From: an uncultured Anaerovibrio sp.
Lineage (GTDB): Bacteria > Bacillota > Negativicutes > Selenomonadales > Selenomonadaceae
Direction of reading: 5' to 3'
DNA length: 26,102 bases
Assembly: GCA_934203205.1 (NCBI GenBank)
Contig: CAKPYV010000029.1
Coordinates: 1 to 26,102, forward strand
This document shows, one piece after another, positions 1-6,740 of this stretch. Position 1 is the stretch's first letter, and each line of letters starts with the position of its first letter. Below the pieces are notes generated by a model. That model ran no database searches. It saw nothing but the letters and a program-made list of their open reading frames with translations, and was not told the DNA's origin. The translations under genes and the position numbers were made by a program.

Positions 1-125
1 AGGGCCATTAAGTCGGACAGAGCAAAAGTCGTTATGACCGCAGGCTGTATTTCGAGAACCCACTGACATAACGACTTTCATTTCCAATATTTAGGGGGAT
101 AGTCAACTCGGCAAATCAAAACTTG
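1..125 (+). repeat. Right end of interspersed element (copy A, truncated by window edge)
   Basis: Positions 1-55 match the last 55 bases of the right module found at 20153-20207 and 25867-25921, apart from the base after the shared TTTCGA. About 50 diverged bases follow, and then an inverted-repeat end (ACTCGGCAAATCAAAACTT, about 106-124) matching the right ends of the two complete copies. The fragment also carries the last 11 codons and stop (TGA at 36-38) of the reading frame conserved in those copies. The rest of this copy lies left of the window. Confidence 0.8.
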
Positions 126-151
126 ACTAAGATGTTTATGTGAGCTAAAAT
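123..151 (+). promoter_or_regulatory. Sigma-70-type promoter of a plus-strand small RNA
   Basis: TTGACT at 123-128 and TAAAAT at 146-151 are separated by exactly 17 bases. Transcription would start near 158 and run into the terminator ending near 294. No ORF with a ribosome binding site lies between, so the product is probably an untranslated RNA. The -35 hexamer overlaps the outer tip of the inverted repeat of copy A. Confidence 0.6.
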
Positions 152-157
152 AAAAAC

Positions 158-296
158 ATAAAAAAGAGCGAACCACAATGATGGTCGCCGCTACATGTTT
201 TTAAGTCATTTGATAACCGACCGTCAAACAGTGCGCCAACACTGATGGTCACAACATCTTACGAATAAGCAGTCCAGGCCAGGACTGCTTTTTTCG
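158..296 (+). ncRNA. Candidate antisense/antitoxin-like small RNA (~135 nt)
   Basis: The RNA is bounded by a consensus promoter (123-151) and an intrinsic terminator (267-294). Its 5' part carries AGAGCGAAC (165-173) and AATGATGGTCGCC (177-189). Both also occur, in the same 5'-to-3' sense, in the leader of the convergent minus-strand transcript (618-626 and 574-586). A second hairpin pairs CAGTG (229-233) with CACTG (240-244), extended by GACC/GGTC. If the minus-strand mRNA runs past its stop at 333, this RNA is antisense to its 3' end. An antitoxin role is inferred; transcription of a discrete RNA is better supported. Confidence 0.45.
267..294 (+). terminator. Intrinsic terminator of the small RNA
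   Basis: A 9-bp perfect stem (AAGCAGTCC 267-275 with GGACTGCTT 282-290), a 6-nt loop and a T run to 294. The T run follows the stem on the plus strand only, so it ends plus-strand transcripts. Confidence 0.75.
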
Positions 297-332
297 TGCT
301 TGCTGCAAGATGTGGTCGATATGTGACCTGCG

Positions 333-512
333 TTAACTTAATAAAATCAACGATAGTTCACCTGTGATAGTTAAGCGTAGCAACATTACTATAACCATGA
401 TAGCTACAAAAGTAACTAATGGTATGAGAGCATATATTGCTACAGCCAGTGCCTCGTCACAGGCGCTTCCCTTTTCTGGGAACACTATTATCGAAACCTC
501 TACAGATAACAT
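333..512 (-). CDS. Candidate 59-aa hydrophobic membrane peptide (type I toxin-like)
   Basis: The minus-strand ORF runs from ATG at 512-510 to TAA at 335-333. The peptide has a short N-terminal part with acidic residues (VEVSIIVFPEKGSACDE, residues 4-20), one strongly hydrophobic stretch of about 25 residues (21-45, with AIYALIPLVTFVAIMVIVML), and a polar-then-hydrophobic tail. A consensus promoter lies upstream (654-682), giving a leader of about 135 nt. The best Shine-Dalgarno site (AGGGAG, 528-533) is 15 nt from this ATG but 8 nt from an overlapping upstream ATG (519). The ATG itself sits in a predicted hairpin. Size, hydrophobicity, a long structured leader and a convergent small RNA are typical of type I toxins. 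I do not recognise the peptide as a known toxin family, and a chance ORF cannot be excluded. Confidence 0.4.
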   Translation of the reverse strand: MLSVEVSIIVFPEKGSACDEALAVAIYALIPLVTFVAIMVIVMLLRLTITGELSLILLS

Positions 513-519
513 TTTTCAT
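457..519 (-). CDS. Candidate 20-aa leader peptide overlapping the hydrophobic ORF
   Basis: ATG at 519-517, TGA at 459-457, product MKNVICRGFDNSVPRKGKRL. It has the ideally spaced Shine-Dalgarno site (AGGGAG at 528-533, 8 nt) and overlaps the start of the 59-codon ORF in another frame. By analogy with the mok/hok arrangement it could act as a translational coupling leader. That is inference from layout only. Confidence 0.3.
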   Translation of the reverse strand: MKNVICRGFDNSVPRKGKRL

Positions 520-653
520 GCTATCATCTCCCTGTAAACAAAACTGCTAGGCAGAACATTTACTTATTTGCAGGGCGACCATCATTTGTATCATTGATAA
601 CAGTATTTTCATACTGTGTTCGCTCTGTGGGCATAATCCCACAATATATACAA

Positions 654-682
654 ATTATAACAAATGTTTTTCTTATAGTCAA
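654..682 (-). promoter_or_regulatory. Consensus promoter of the minus-strand toxin-like transcript
   Basis: Read on the minus strand, TTGACT (682-677) and TATAAT (659-654) are separated by exactly 17 bases. The transcript would begin near 647 with a 5' hairpin (TGTGGG/CCCACA), then GAGCGAAC, then a stem ACAGTAT/ATACTGT closed by a GAAA loop. Confidence 0.65.
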
Positions 683-770
683 AACTATATTTTATAAAAA
701 TTACTTAACCCTACAAATCAGAATTTGCGATACAATAATCACATAGCAAACACTGCAATAGAAGGGATAA

Positions 771-804
771 AAAATACGATGTTCGGTTCGAACATCGTAT
801 TTTT
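771..804. terminator. Bidirectional intrinsic terminator
   Basis: A 15-bp perfect stem: AAAATACGATGTTCG (771-785) with its complement at 789-803 and a 3-nt loop. T runs occur in both readings. It lies 11 bases past the stop of the minus-strand gene at 815-1153 and presumably ends that transcript. Confidence 0.85.
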
Positions 805-814
805 GTAGAATTCT

Positions 815-1153
815 TTATTTTATGAACTGTAAATATACGCTGTAGCCTAGCATAACAATGGAGCCTAGCAAGAGTGTTGAGCTGACAGCAATCAGACATT
901 TGCGAATATTTTCGGAGAGGTTGGTAAGGCGGCGATTGAGATAAACAATTACCATACCTGCTACCATGAAGCCATACATAGCACGGCCAATATCATCCAT
1001 AGTATTCCAGCCTACTGCCAAAATCACCAGTGTTAAAGCAATCAGCACCAAAAGCAGTGCATCACGGCTGGCCTTTGGCTTCAGGTCAGTCTTACCTTGC
1101 TCCGCTTCCTTTGGATGCAGCTTGTTCTGAATTTTCTTATATTGAGTTGCCAT
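815..1153 (-). CDS. Small integral membrane protein, unknown function (112 aa)
   Basis: A 112-residue protein with a basic, soluble N-terminus (about 1-30, rich in Lys, Gln and Glu). Three hydrophobic segments follow: about 32-48 (ALLLVLIALTLVILAVGW), 57-72 (GRAMYGFMVAGMVIVYL) and 86-108 (CLIAVSSTLLLGSIVMLGYSVY). The link between segments 2 and 3 is basic (NRRLTNLSENIRK). A purine-rich GGGGG lies about 8 nt before the ATG. The gene is monocistronic, with its own promoter (1194-1222) and a strong terminator just past the stop. I do not recognise the family. The membrane location is well supported; no function can be given. Confidence 0.8.
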   Translation of the reverse strand: MATQYKKIQNKLHPKEAEQGKTDLKPKASRDALLLVLIALTLVILAVGWNTMDDIGRAMYGFMVAGMVIVYLNRRLTNLSENIRKCLIAVSSTLLLGSIVMLGYSVYLQFIK

Positions 1154-1193
1154 TTGAGAACCCCCGTCCCTTTCATATTAAAAACACTATATT

Positions 1194-1222
1194 ATTGTAT
1201 CATATACTATTGTTATTTGCAA
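1194..1222 (-). promoter_or_regulatory. Promoter of the small membrane protein gene
   Basis: On the minus strand, TTGCAA (1222-1217), a 17-base spacer, then TACAAT (1199-1194), about 40 bases upstream of the ATG. Confidence 0.55.
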
Positions 1223-1296
1223 TTTTCCATCGGACTGGGAGAAAACATATATTGTCATGGCGTAGGCCTTAAAGAGAGCGTTCTGGCAAAATAAAT

Positions 1297-1325
1297 TTGC
1301 AGTAAAAAACTGCTAATGATAGAAT
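1297..1325 (+). promoter_or_regulatory. Promoter with possible operator upstream of the regulator gene
   Basis: TTGCAG (1297-1302) and TAGAAT (1320-1325) are spaced by 17 bases. An inverted repeat GCAGT-AAAAA-ACTGC (1299-1313) overlaps the -35 box and spacer. Such a site could be an autoregulatory operator, which is inference. Confidence 0.45.
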
Positions 1326-1351
1326 AAATGGTGTGAAGGAGAGGATGCTGC

Positions 1352-3283
1352 ATGGTACGAGGCCCAAGAAATAGAGAAAAACTGCAAGGCTATTATGATT
1401 TGTATATGAAAACAGGCCAGATTGATCCTAATGTAAATCCGGAAATTGCAGCTTCCTGGCAAAAAAGTCGCGAGTTGAATCCTCCTACAGATAGAATTCG
1501 TACTGATTGTCGCTTGTCTCCTGAAACCTTTGCCGCCAGACAAAAGCTGCATCGGGATGCTATGATGTATCTAAAGCATCTGACTACCGGTCTAAGGGAT
1601 TTTTTCAAGGAATATGATATTAGTCTGCTACTTTTAGACGATGAATGTGTGGTGCTAAAAAGCTATTCCATGCCCTTCTACCAGATGACTCCGGGAGAAA
1701 TTGAAGGGGTACGGGTTGGCTTGGAGCAGATAGGCACCAGCAGTGTTAGCATGGCCTGTGAACTGCAGACTCCTTTCTGGGTATTTGGCCCAGAAATGTG
1801 GATAAGGGAATCCCATGATAGCGATGCTTGTTCTGCACCTGTTTTTGTGGACAATAAAATGTGTTATATTATAACTATGGTGGGGATGCATTACGAAAAT
1901 ATGCCTCAGGAGGCTGTTATGGCCTTTATGAAAACCTTGGTATATGGCATGGAGAAGTATTTGCAGCAGCAAAAGCGTTTGAATGCTCAGGAAATGATCT
2001 TGGATGTAGTGCCCTTTGCGGTATATCATGTGTTGGAGGATTCCAATGTATCCTATGCCAATAAGCTGGGGTTGCAGCGGCTGCGAAAAATCGGTGTAGG
2101 CCGTAAGGAGCTGCGGAATCTGGATATAAAGCTGACGGATATGGTGATTAATTATAAGCATACACCTATCTATAAGGGCTTGCAGGGGATTTCCAGCCAC
2201 AACAAGGAGGTAACCTGGATTACCCAGCACAAAACCTATGAGGATATTACTACTGTGGTGCCTGTGGAACGGGATATTCACGATAAGGTAAAGAGTGTTG
2301 TGACGGTTTCCATGCCTATAGAAGATCTTCGTACTATGGTGGCTCATGCTGCAGGGTTTACCGCCAAGTACAGCCTTAGCTCTCTGGTATGTGATGAGGA
2401 AAGCGCTTTTGCCTCTGTGAAGGCCAAGGCTCAGCGGGTGGCTAAGAGCAAGAAGCATATCTTGCTGCTAGGTGAAGCAGGTACAGGCAAGCAGCGGATG
2501 GCTCATGGTATTCATCAAGCCAGCCGTCAGGCTCAGGGGCCTTTTATTATCTATCAATGCGGTGATAGCACACCGGATATTATGGAGCAGGAGCTTTTTG
2601 GCATCAGCGTGAACAAGGATGTAAGCCATCCCGGGAAGCTGGAGCTGGCTGACGGAGGCACTTTGTTTATTGATGATATTGAGAAGATGCCTATGGATTT
2701 GGCCCGCAATCTGGCTGCAACGCTGATAACCATGGAATCTAGACGGGTTGGGGAAAGTACCAGCCGTCATATTAATGTGCGGATTATTGCTGCCTGTGAT
2801 GGAGAGCTGAAACGCTATGTGGAGCGGGGGGAGTTCCCTCAGGAGCTTTTGAATATTGTTGCCGGCCATACCATTAGGCTGCCGGCTTTGCGGAACCGCA
2901 AGGAGGATATAGGGGCCTTAGCCAGCCAGATGCTAAAGGAGCTGGCGGCTATGCATCAGGTGCCTGTGAAGGTGCTGACGCCGGAAGCTGTGGCAAAGCT
3001 TTTGTCCTATGATTGGCCGGGGAATATTAAGCAGCTGCAGAATGTTATGGAGTCAGTATTTTTCAATACTCCTGGTACCTTGGTTAGCCCGGATGATGTG
3101 GACTTTACCTGCAGTGCCCGCAAGGGACGTCCTTGGAAAGAGGACAAGGAGGTATTTGTCCAGCTTTGGTCTGTGGCGGGAGGCAATATCAGCCGTTTGG
3201 CCAATATGCTGAATGTAAGCCGGGTAACATTATATAGATATTTAAAGAAGTTTGGTCTTGATAAAACGATTTTTGATAAGTAG
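1352..3283 (+). CDS. AcoR/enhancer-binding-protein-like transcriptional regulator with degenerate AAA+ domain
   Basis: 643 aa. The N-terminus (about 25-60) has the PEIAASWQKSR signature of AcoR-type regulators. A GAF-like region follows (about 85-200, with GTSSVSMACELQTPFWVFGPE), then a PAS-like segment (about 210-325), an AAA+ domain (about 345-575) and a Fis-type helix-turn-helix (609-634, NISRLANMLNVSRVTLYRYL). Walker A is intact (GEAGTGK, 374-380). Walker B reads GGTLFIDDIE (435-444), with Asp-Asp instead of the usual Asp-Glu. The GAFTGA loop that contacts sigma-54 is absent: the segment after ELFG is ISVNKDVSHPGKLELADGG. The usual arginine-finger region (F-R-x-D-L-x-x-R-L) reads FPQELLNIV, with neither arginine. 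A classical sigma-54 activator role is therefore doubtful; a sigma-70 regulator in the manner of TyrR is more likely. The start is fixed by AAGGAGAGG 7 nt upstream. trmB follows 18 nt after the stop. The effector is unknown. Confidence 0.85.
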   Translation: MVRGPRNREKLQGYYDLYMKTGQIDPNVNPEIAASWQKSRELNPPTDRIRTDCRLSPETFAARQKLHRDAMMYLKHLTTGLRDFFKEYDISLLLLDDECVVLKSYSMPFYQMTPGEIEGVRVGLEQIGTSSVSMACELQTPFWVFGPEMWIRESHDSDACSAPVFVDNKMCYIITMVGMHYENMPQEAVMAFMKTLVYGMEKYLQQQKRLNAQEMILDVVPFAVYHVLEDSNVSYANKLGLQRLRKIGVGRKELRNLDIKLTDMVINYKHTPIYKGLQGISSHNKEVTWITQHKTYEDITTVVPVERDIHDKVKSVVTVSMPIEDLRTMVAHAAGFTAKYSLSSLVCDEESAFASVKAKAQRVAKSKKHILLLGEAGTGKQRMAHGIHQASRQAQGPFIIYQCGDSTPDIMEQELFGISVNKDVSHPGKLELADGGTLFIDDIEKMPMDLARNLAATLITMESRRVGESTSRHINVRIIAACDGELKRYVERGEFPQELLNIVAGHTIRLPALRNRKEDIGALASQMLKELAAMHQVPVKVLTPEAVAKLLSYDWPGNIKQLQNVMESVFFNTPGTLVSPDDVDFTCSARKGRPWKEDKEVFVQLWSVAGGNISRLANMLNVSRVTLYRYLKKFGLDKTIFDK

Positions 3284-3301
3284 AGAATTTGGGAGGCTAT
3301 T

Positions 3302-3952
3302 GTGCGTTTAAGAAGAAAACCTTGGGTTGATGAAGCAATTCACGATTTTGATGATTTTGTATTTCCAAAGGATAAGCCGGCAGGGGAGGAGCAGAAGGGC
3401 CGTTGGCATGAGGTATTTGGCCGTCAGGCTCCTTTGTATGTAGAGCTGGGCACTGGCAAGGGGGACTTTATCAGCCAGCTGGCTCTGTGGCATCCAGAGG
3501 TGAATTTTATTGGTATTGAGGCTCAGCAGGATGTATTGTATTCTGCTGCCAAGAAGATTAGAGAGCTGGGACTGACTAATGTTAGGCTGCTGGTTTTTGA
3601 TATTAACAATATAGAAAGGATTTTTGATCAGCCAGAGGTAGATCAGTTCTATATTAATTTCTGCGATCCTTGGCCTAAGGCAAGACATGCCAAGAGGCGT
3701 CTTACCCATGTTGGTTTCTTACACCGCTATGATAAGCTGTTGAAAAAGCCAGGTAAGTTGATTTTTAAGACTGATAACAGGCCACTTTTTGATTTCTCCT
3801 TGGAACAGTTCCAGGAGGCTGGCCTGCAGGTGGAGGATGTATCCTTTGATCTCCATAGTGAGAACCGTCCTGATAATATTATGACGGAGTATGAGCGAAA
3901 ATTTAGTGGATTTGGCGAGAAAATAAATCGCTGTGAGGTCGTGTTTGCTTGA
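3302..3952 (+). CDS. trmB: tRNA (guanine-N7-)-methyltransferase
   Basis: 216 aa, the normal length. The enzyme methylates G46 of tRNA to m7G using S-adenosylmethionine. SAM-binding motif ELGTGKGDF is at 48-56 and the acidic ribose-binding residue is in GIEAQQ (71-76). The TrmB signature FCDPWPKARHAKRRL is at 120-134. The late substrate-binding motifs TDNRPLFDFS and TEYERKF are present. The start is GTG at 3302 with GGGAGG about 6 nt upstream; the first residues, RLRRKPW, are typical of the family. The stop overlaps the TTG start of the downstream SEDS gene by 4 nt, so the two are translationally coupled. Confidence 0.95.
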   Translation: MRLRRKPWVDEAIHDFDDFVFPKDKPAGEEQKGRWHEVFGRQAPLYVELGTGKGDFISQLALWHPEVNFIGIEAQQDVLYSAAKKIRELGLTNVRLLVFDINNIERIFDQPEVDQFYINFCDPWPKARHAKRRLTHVGFLHRYDKLLKKPGKLIFKTDNRPLFDFSLEQFQEAGLQVEDVSFDLHSENRPDNIMTEYERKFSGFGEKINRCEVVFA

Positions 3953-5166
3953 AACAGGTAACAATACCTAAAAAACTTGCTATTTGGAGTAATGACCATG
4001 AGGCTGTTATCTGGATTATGGTTATGCTGTTGATAGCAGGCAGTGTGAATATATTTAGCTCTACCTTTGTCATGGCCGAGGATGAGGGCAGCTCTCCTTA
4101 TTTCTATTTGTTGAAGCACCTGGTAATTATGGGAGCGGGGGGCCTGTGTTTTTTCCTCTGCTATTGGGTGGATTATCATAGGTGGCGGGATATTCTAGTG
4201 CCTATTACATTGGTTATTATGGCTATGCTTGTGTATGTATTAGGCTTTGGTACGGCAGTAAATGGTGCCAAGCGCTGGATATATATAGGTTCTTTTTCCG
4301 TTCAGCCAGCAGAATTTGCCAAAATATGCAGTGTGATGATTGAGGCCTATTATTTGTCCTATTGCATCCAAAAAAGACAGGCATTTAAGCTGATACAGAG
4401 TCAGCATATAATGTTGATGATTCTGGCTGTCTTGGTTGAGCTGGAGCCGGATATGGGCACCATGATGATTATTTTAGGCGTGCCTCTTTTGATGCTGATA
4501 GTTGCTGGTCTGGATGTGGGCAAGATTAAAAATCTCATCTTTATTGTTGTGGCGGCAGCGACAGCCCTGTGTATATATCAGCCTTATCGTTTGCAGCGTA
4601 TAAAGGTTATGTTAGATCCTTGGGCAGATGCTCAGGGCATGGGCTATCAGACGGTACAGTCTATTACGGCCATTGGCTCCGGTGGATTCTGGGGCATGGG
4701 ACTAGGTGAGGGACTGGCCAAATATGCTTATTTGCCGGAAGCTCATACTGACTTTGCCTTTGCCGTATTTTGTCAGGAGAATGGCTTTTTGCTGGCGGCA
4801 GGCTTGATTATTCTATATGGTTTTTTGGGATATTTTGGTGCAAGAATTGCCAAAAATGCCTATGATGCCTATGGTCAGGTTTTGGCCGGGGGCTTGGTTA
4901 TTTTGATTTGCCTACAGGCTGTTATTAATATGTTTATGGTGTCAGGCTTCCTGCCTGTTATTGGTGTTCCACTGCCCTTTATCAGCTACGGAGGCTGTTC
5001 CTTGCTGGTAAGTATGGCGGCTTTGGGAATATTGGTGAATATTAACCGTTATAGCTTGATTAAGCAGCGGAAGATGGAAAAGCTGACGGAGCACAATTTG
5101 GCAAACCGGCAAAAGCCTATGCGATTGATGCCGGGCCAGCGTCCGAAGCTTACCAGAATTAAATAA
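3949..5166 (+). CDS. ftsW: FtsW-type SEDS peptidoglycan glycosyltransferase
   Basis: 405 aa with about ten membrane segments. SEDS proteins polymerise lipid II into glycan strands together with a class B penicillin-binding protein. Diagnostic motifs are NGAKRWIYIG (105-114), SVQPAEFAK (117-125), LEPDMGTMMI (165-174), YLPEAHTDFAFAVFCQENGF (261-280, with the essential Asp at 268) and LPFISYGGCSLLVSM (342-356). The PEAHTDF form and the downstream PFISYGG favour FtsW/SpoVE over RodA, although no division gene lies nearby. The start is TTG, overlapping the end of trmB, with GTGAGGT about 9 nt upstream. The cytoplasmic tail is basic and ends in RPKLTRIK. Confidence 0.88.
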   Translation: MKQVTIPKKLAIWSNDHEAVIWIMVMLLIAGSVNIFSSTFVMAEDEGSSPYFYLLKHLVIMGAGGLCFFLCYWVDYHRWRDILVPITLVIMAMLVYVLGFGTAVNGAKRWIYIGSFSVQPAEFAKICSVMIEAYYLSYCIQKRQAFKLIQSQHIMLMILAVLVELEPDMGTMMIILGVPLLMLIVAGLDVGKIKNLIFIVVAAATALCIYQPYRLQRIKVMLDPWADAQGMGYQTVQSITAIGSGGFWGMGLGEGLAKYAYLPEAHTDFAFAVFCQENGFLLAAGLIILYGFLGYFGARIAKNAYDAYGQVLAGGLVILICLQAVINMFMVSGFLPVIGVPLPFISYGGCSLLVSMAALGILVNINRYSLIKQRKMEKLTEHNLANRQKPMRLMPGQRPKLTRIK

Positions 5167-5181
5167 AAAGAGAGTTAGACG

Positions 5182-6009
5182 ATGAAAAGACAGAAAAGAA
5201 TTGCCCTAATCAACGATATGACTGGCTTTGGCCGCTGTTCCATTGCGGTGGAGCTGCCCTTGATTTCGGCTATGAAGATACAGGCATGTCCCTTGCCTAC
5301 AGCTATTTTGTCAGTGCATACGGGATTTCCTCAGCATTATATAGATGATTATACAGAGCGTATGGTGCCTTATATGGAAAACTGGGCGGTTAATGGTCTG
5401 GAATTTGATGGTATCTGCACAGGCTTTTTGGGCTCTGTAGCCCAGATAAATATTGTGGAAGAATTTATTCAGCGGTTCAAAAAGCCCTTTACCAAGGTAA
5501 TGGTGGATCCGGTAATGGGAGATTATGGCAAGCTGTATTCATCCTATACCCCGGAAATATGTCATGAAATGAAGCGGCTTTTGGCTCACGCGGATTTGCT
5601 TACCCCAAATCTTACAGAGGCCTGCCAGCTTTTGGATATGGAATATCCAGAAAATGGGGATATTAGGGAGGAGGAGCTGGCTAAGTTAGCCAAGGCTCTG
5701 GCAGATAAGGGGCCTGAGCAGGTGGTTATTACGGGGCTTCATGCTGAGGGCAAGGTGTTGAATTTTGTCTACGAAAAAAATGGCTGTCAGTCCATTGTCA
5801 GCCAGCCTAAAATCGGCGGGGATCGCTCTGGTACAGGAGATGCTTTTGCTGCCATTGTGGCAGCCAGCCTGATTAAGGGAGAGAGCCTGTCTGTGGCAGT
5901 AAATAAGGCGGCTAAGTTTATTACCAAGGTGCTGGGCTACACTGTGGAGTTGGATTTGCCTTGGAATTATGGTTTGGCCTTTGAAGAATATTTAACGGAG
6001 TTGAGCTGA
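5182..6009 (+). CDS. Pyridoxamine/pyridoxal kinase (PdxY/PdxK-like, ribokinase superfamily)
   Basis: 275 aa. It phosphorylates B6 vitamers with ATP in the salvage route to pyridoxal 5'-phosphate. The N-terminal NDMTGFGRCS (11-20) and AILSVHTGFP (41-50) are typical of pyridoxal kinases. The nucleotide-binding part has VDPVMGD (108-114), TPNLTEA (141-147) and the anion-hole/catalytic-base motif RSGTGDAFA (215-223, Asp220). It lies 15 nt after the SEDS gene, with a weak purine-rich site before the ATG, and only 1 nt separates its stop from the radical SAM gene. The neighbours do not share a pathway, so substrate preference among pyridoxal, pyridoxamine and hydroxymethylpyrimidine rests on sequence alone. 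Confidence 0.88.
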   Translation: MKRQKRIALINDMTGFGRCSIAVELPLISAMKIQACPLPTAILSVHTGFPQHYIDDYTERMVPYMENWAVNGLEFDGICTGFLGSVAQINIVEEFIQRFKKPFTKVMVDPVMGDYGKLYSSYTPEICHEMKRLLAHADLLTPNLTEACQLLDMEYPENGDIREEELAKLAKALADKGPEQVVITGLHAEGKVLNFVYEKNGCQSIVSQPKIGGDRSGTGDAFAAIVAASLIKGESLSVAVNKAAKFITKVLGYTVELDLPWNYGLAFEEYLTELS

Positions 6010-6010
6010 T

Positions 6011-6670
6011 ATGTTGGTATATGCAGTACATGAGGGCGGACGCTATGTCCGGGTAGAGGATAGCCTAAAGGAACAGCCTCAGGGCAAAAGAGGCATCTAT
6101 GTAAATATTACCAATCGCTGTAATTGCAGCTGCAGCTTCTGTCTGCGGAGTATGAAGCATATGGCAGAGGAAAGCAGTCTTTGGCTGAAGCAGGAGCCAA
6201 CAGCTGAGGAAGTAAAGACAGAGTTGGACAAGCTGCCTTGGGATATAGTCAAGGAAATTGTTTTCTGTGGCTTTGGTGAGCCTACCATGCGGCTGGAGGT
6301 ACTTTTGGAGCTGATGGCCTATGTAAAAAAGATTCATCCAGAGATACCAACCCGGTTAAATACCAATGGTTTGTCTGATTTGCTTTATGGCCGGGATACG
6401 GCCAAGGATTTTCAGGGACTTTTGGATACTATATCCATTAGCCTGAACGCCTCCAATGCCCAGCGGTATTTGGAGCTGACTCATGCCCAATATGGTCTGC
6501 CTTCCTTTGATGCCATGCTGAAATTTGCTGTGGATTGCAAGAAATACGTGCCTCATGTGGTGCTCACTGTGGTGGAAAAGGTGGAGAATCAGGCGGAGAT
6601 TGATCTTTGTCAGAAGCTATGTGATGAACGGGGCCTAAAGCTGAGAGTTCGTGTATATGAGGATAGCTGA
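6011..6670 (+). CDS. Radical SAM protein of the TatD-associated type
   Basis: 219 aa. The core radical SAM motif CNCSCSFC places the 4Fe-4S ligands at Cys37, Cys41 and Cys44 (CxxxCxxC). GFGEP near residue 98 is the SAM-binding GGEP-like motif, followed by RLNTNG and SISLNA strands. The short length and the N-terminal VNITNRCNCSCSFCLR match the family annotated as TatD-linked radical SAM proteins, whose reaction is unknown; no tatD lies in this window. There is no C-terminal auxiliary cluster domain. The start is ATG with GGAG 9 nt upstream inside the kinase gene. A 27-codon ORF begins inside its 3' end. Confidence 0.8.
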   Translation: MLVYAVHEGGRYVRVEDSLKEQPQGKRGIYVNITNRCNCSCSFCLRSMKHMAEESSLWLKQEPTAEEVKTELDKLPWDIVKEIVFCGFGEPTMRLEVLLELMAYVKKIHPEIPTRLNTNGLSDLLYGRDTAKDFQGLLDTISISLNASNAQRYLELTHAQYGLPSFDAMLKFAVDCKKYVPHVVLTVVEKVENQAEIDLCQKLCDERGLKLRVRVYEDS

Positions 6671-6740
6671 TATAGCTATGATGCTAGCCGGAGCCTCCGG
6701 TATGTGTGAAGGAAATATTGTAGGAGTGATTTCTGTATGA
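6657..6740 (+). CDS. Possible 27-aa ORF linking the radical SAM gene and the YqeB-like gene
   Basis: ATG at 6657 overlaps the end of the radical SAM gene. The TGA at 6738-6740 overlaps the ATG of the next gene (ATGA). The peptide contains MMLAGASGMCEGNIVGVISV. There is no clear Shine-Dalgarno site before 6657. The coupling geometry is the only support; a chance ORF is quite possible. Confidence 0.2.
   Translation: MRIADIAMMLAGASGMCEGNIVGVISV

Noticed and set aside
1655..2458. 267-codon antisense ORF opposite the regulator gene
   Set aside because: It lies wholly within a gene with clear GAF, AAA+ and HTH motifs; the translated product is low in family-like features and His/Ile/Leu-rich as expected of a shadow frame.
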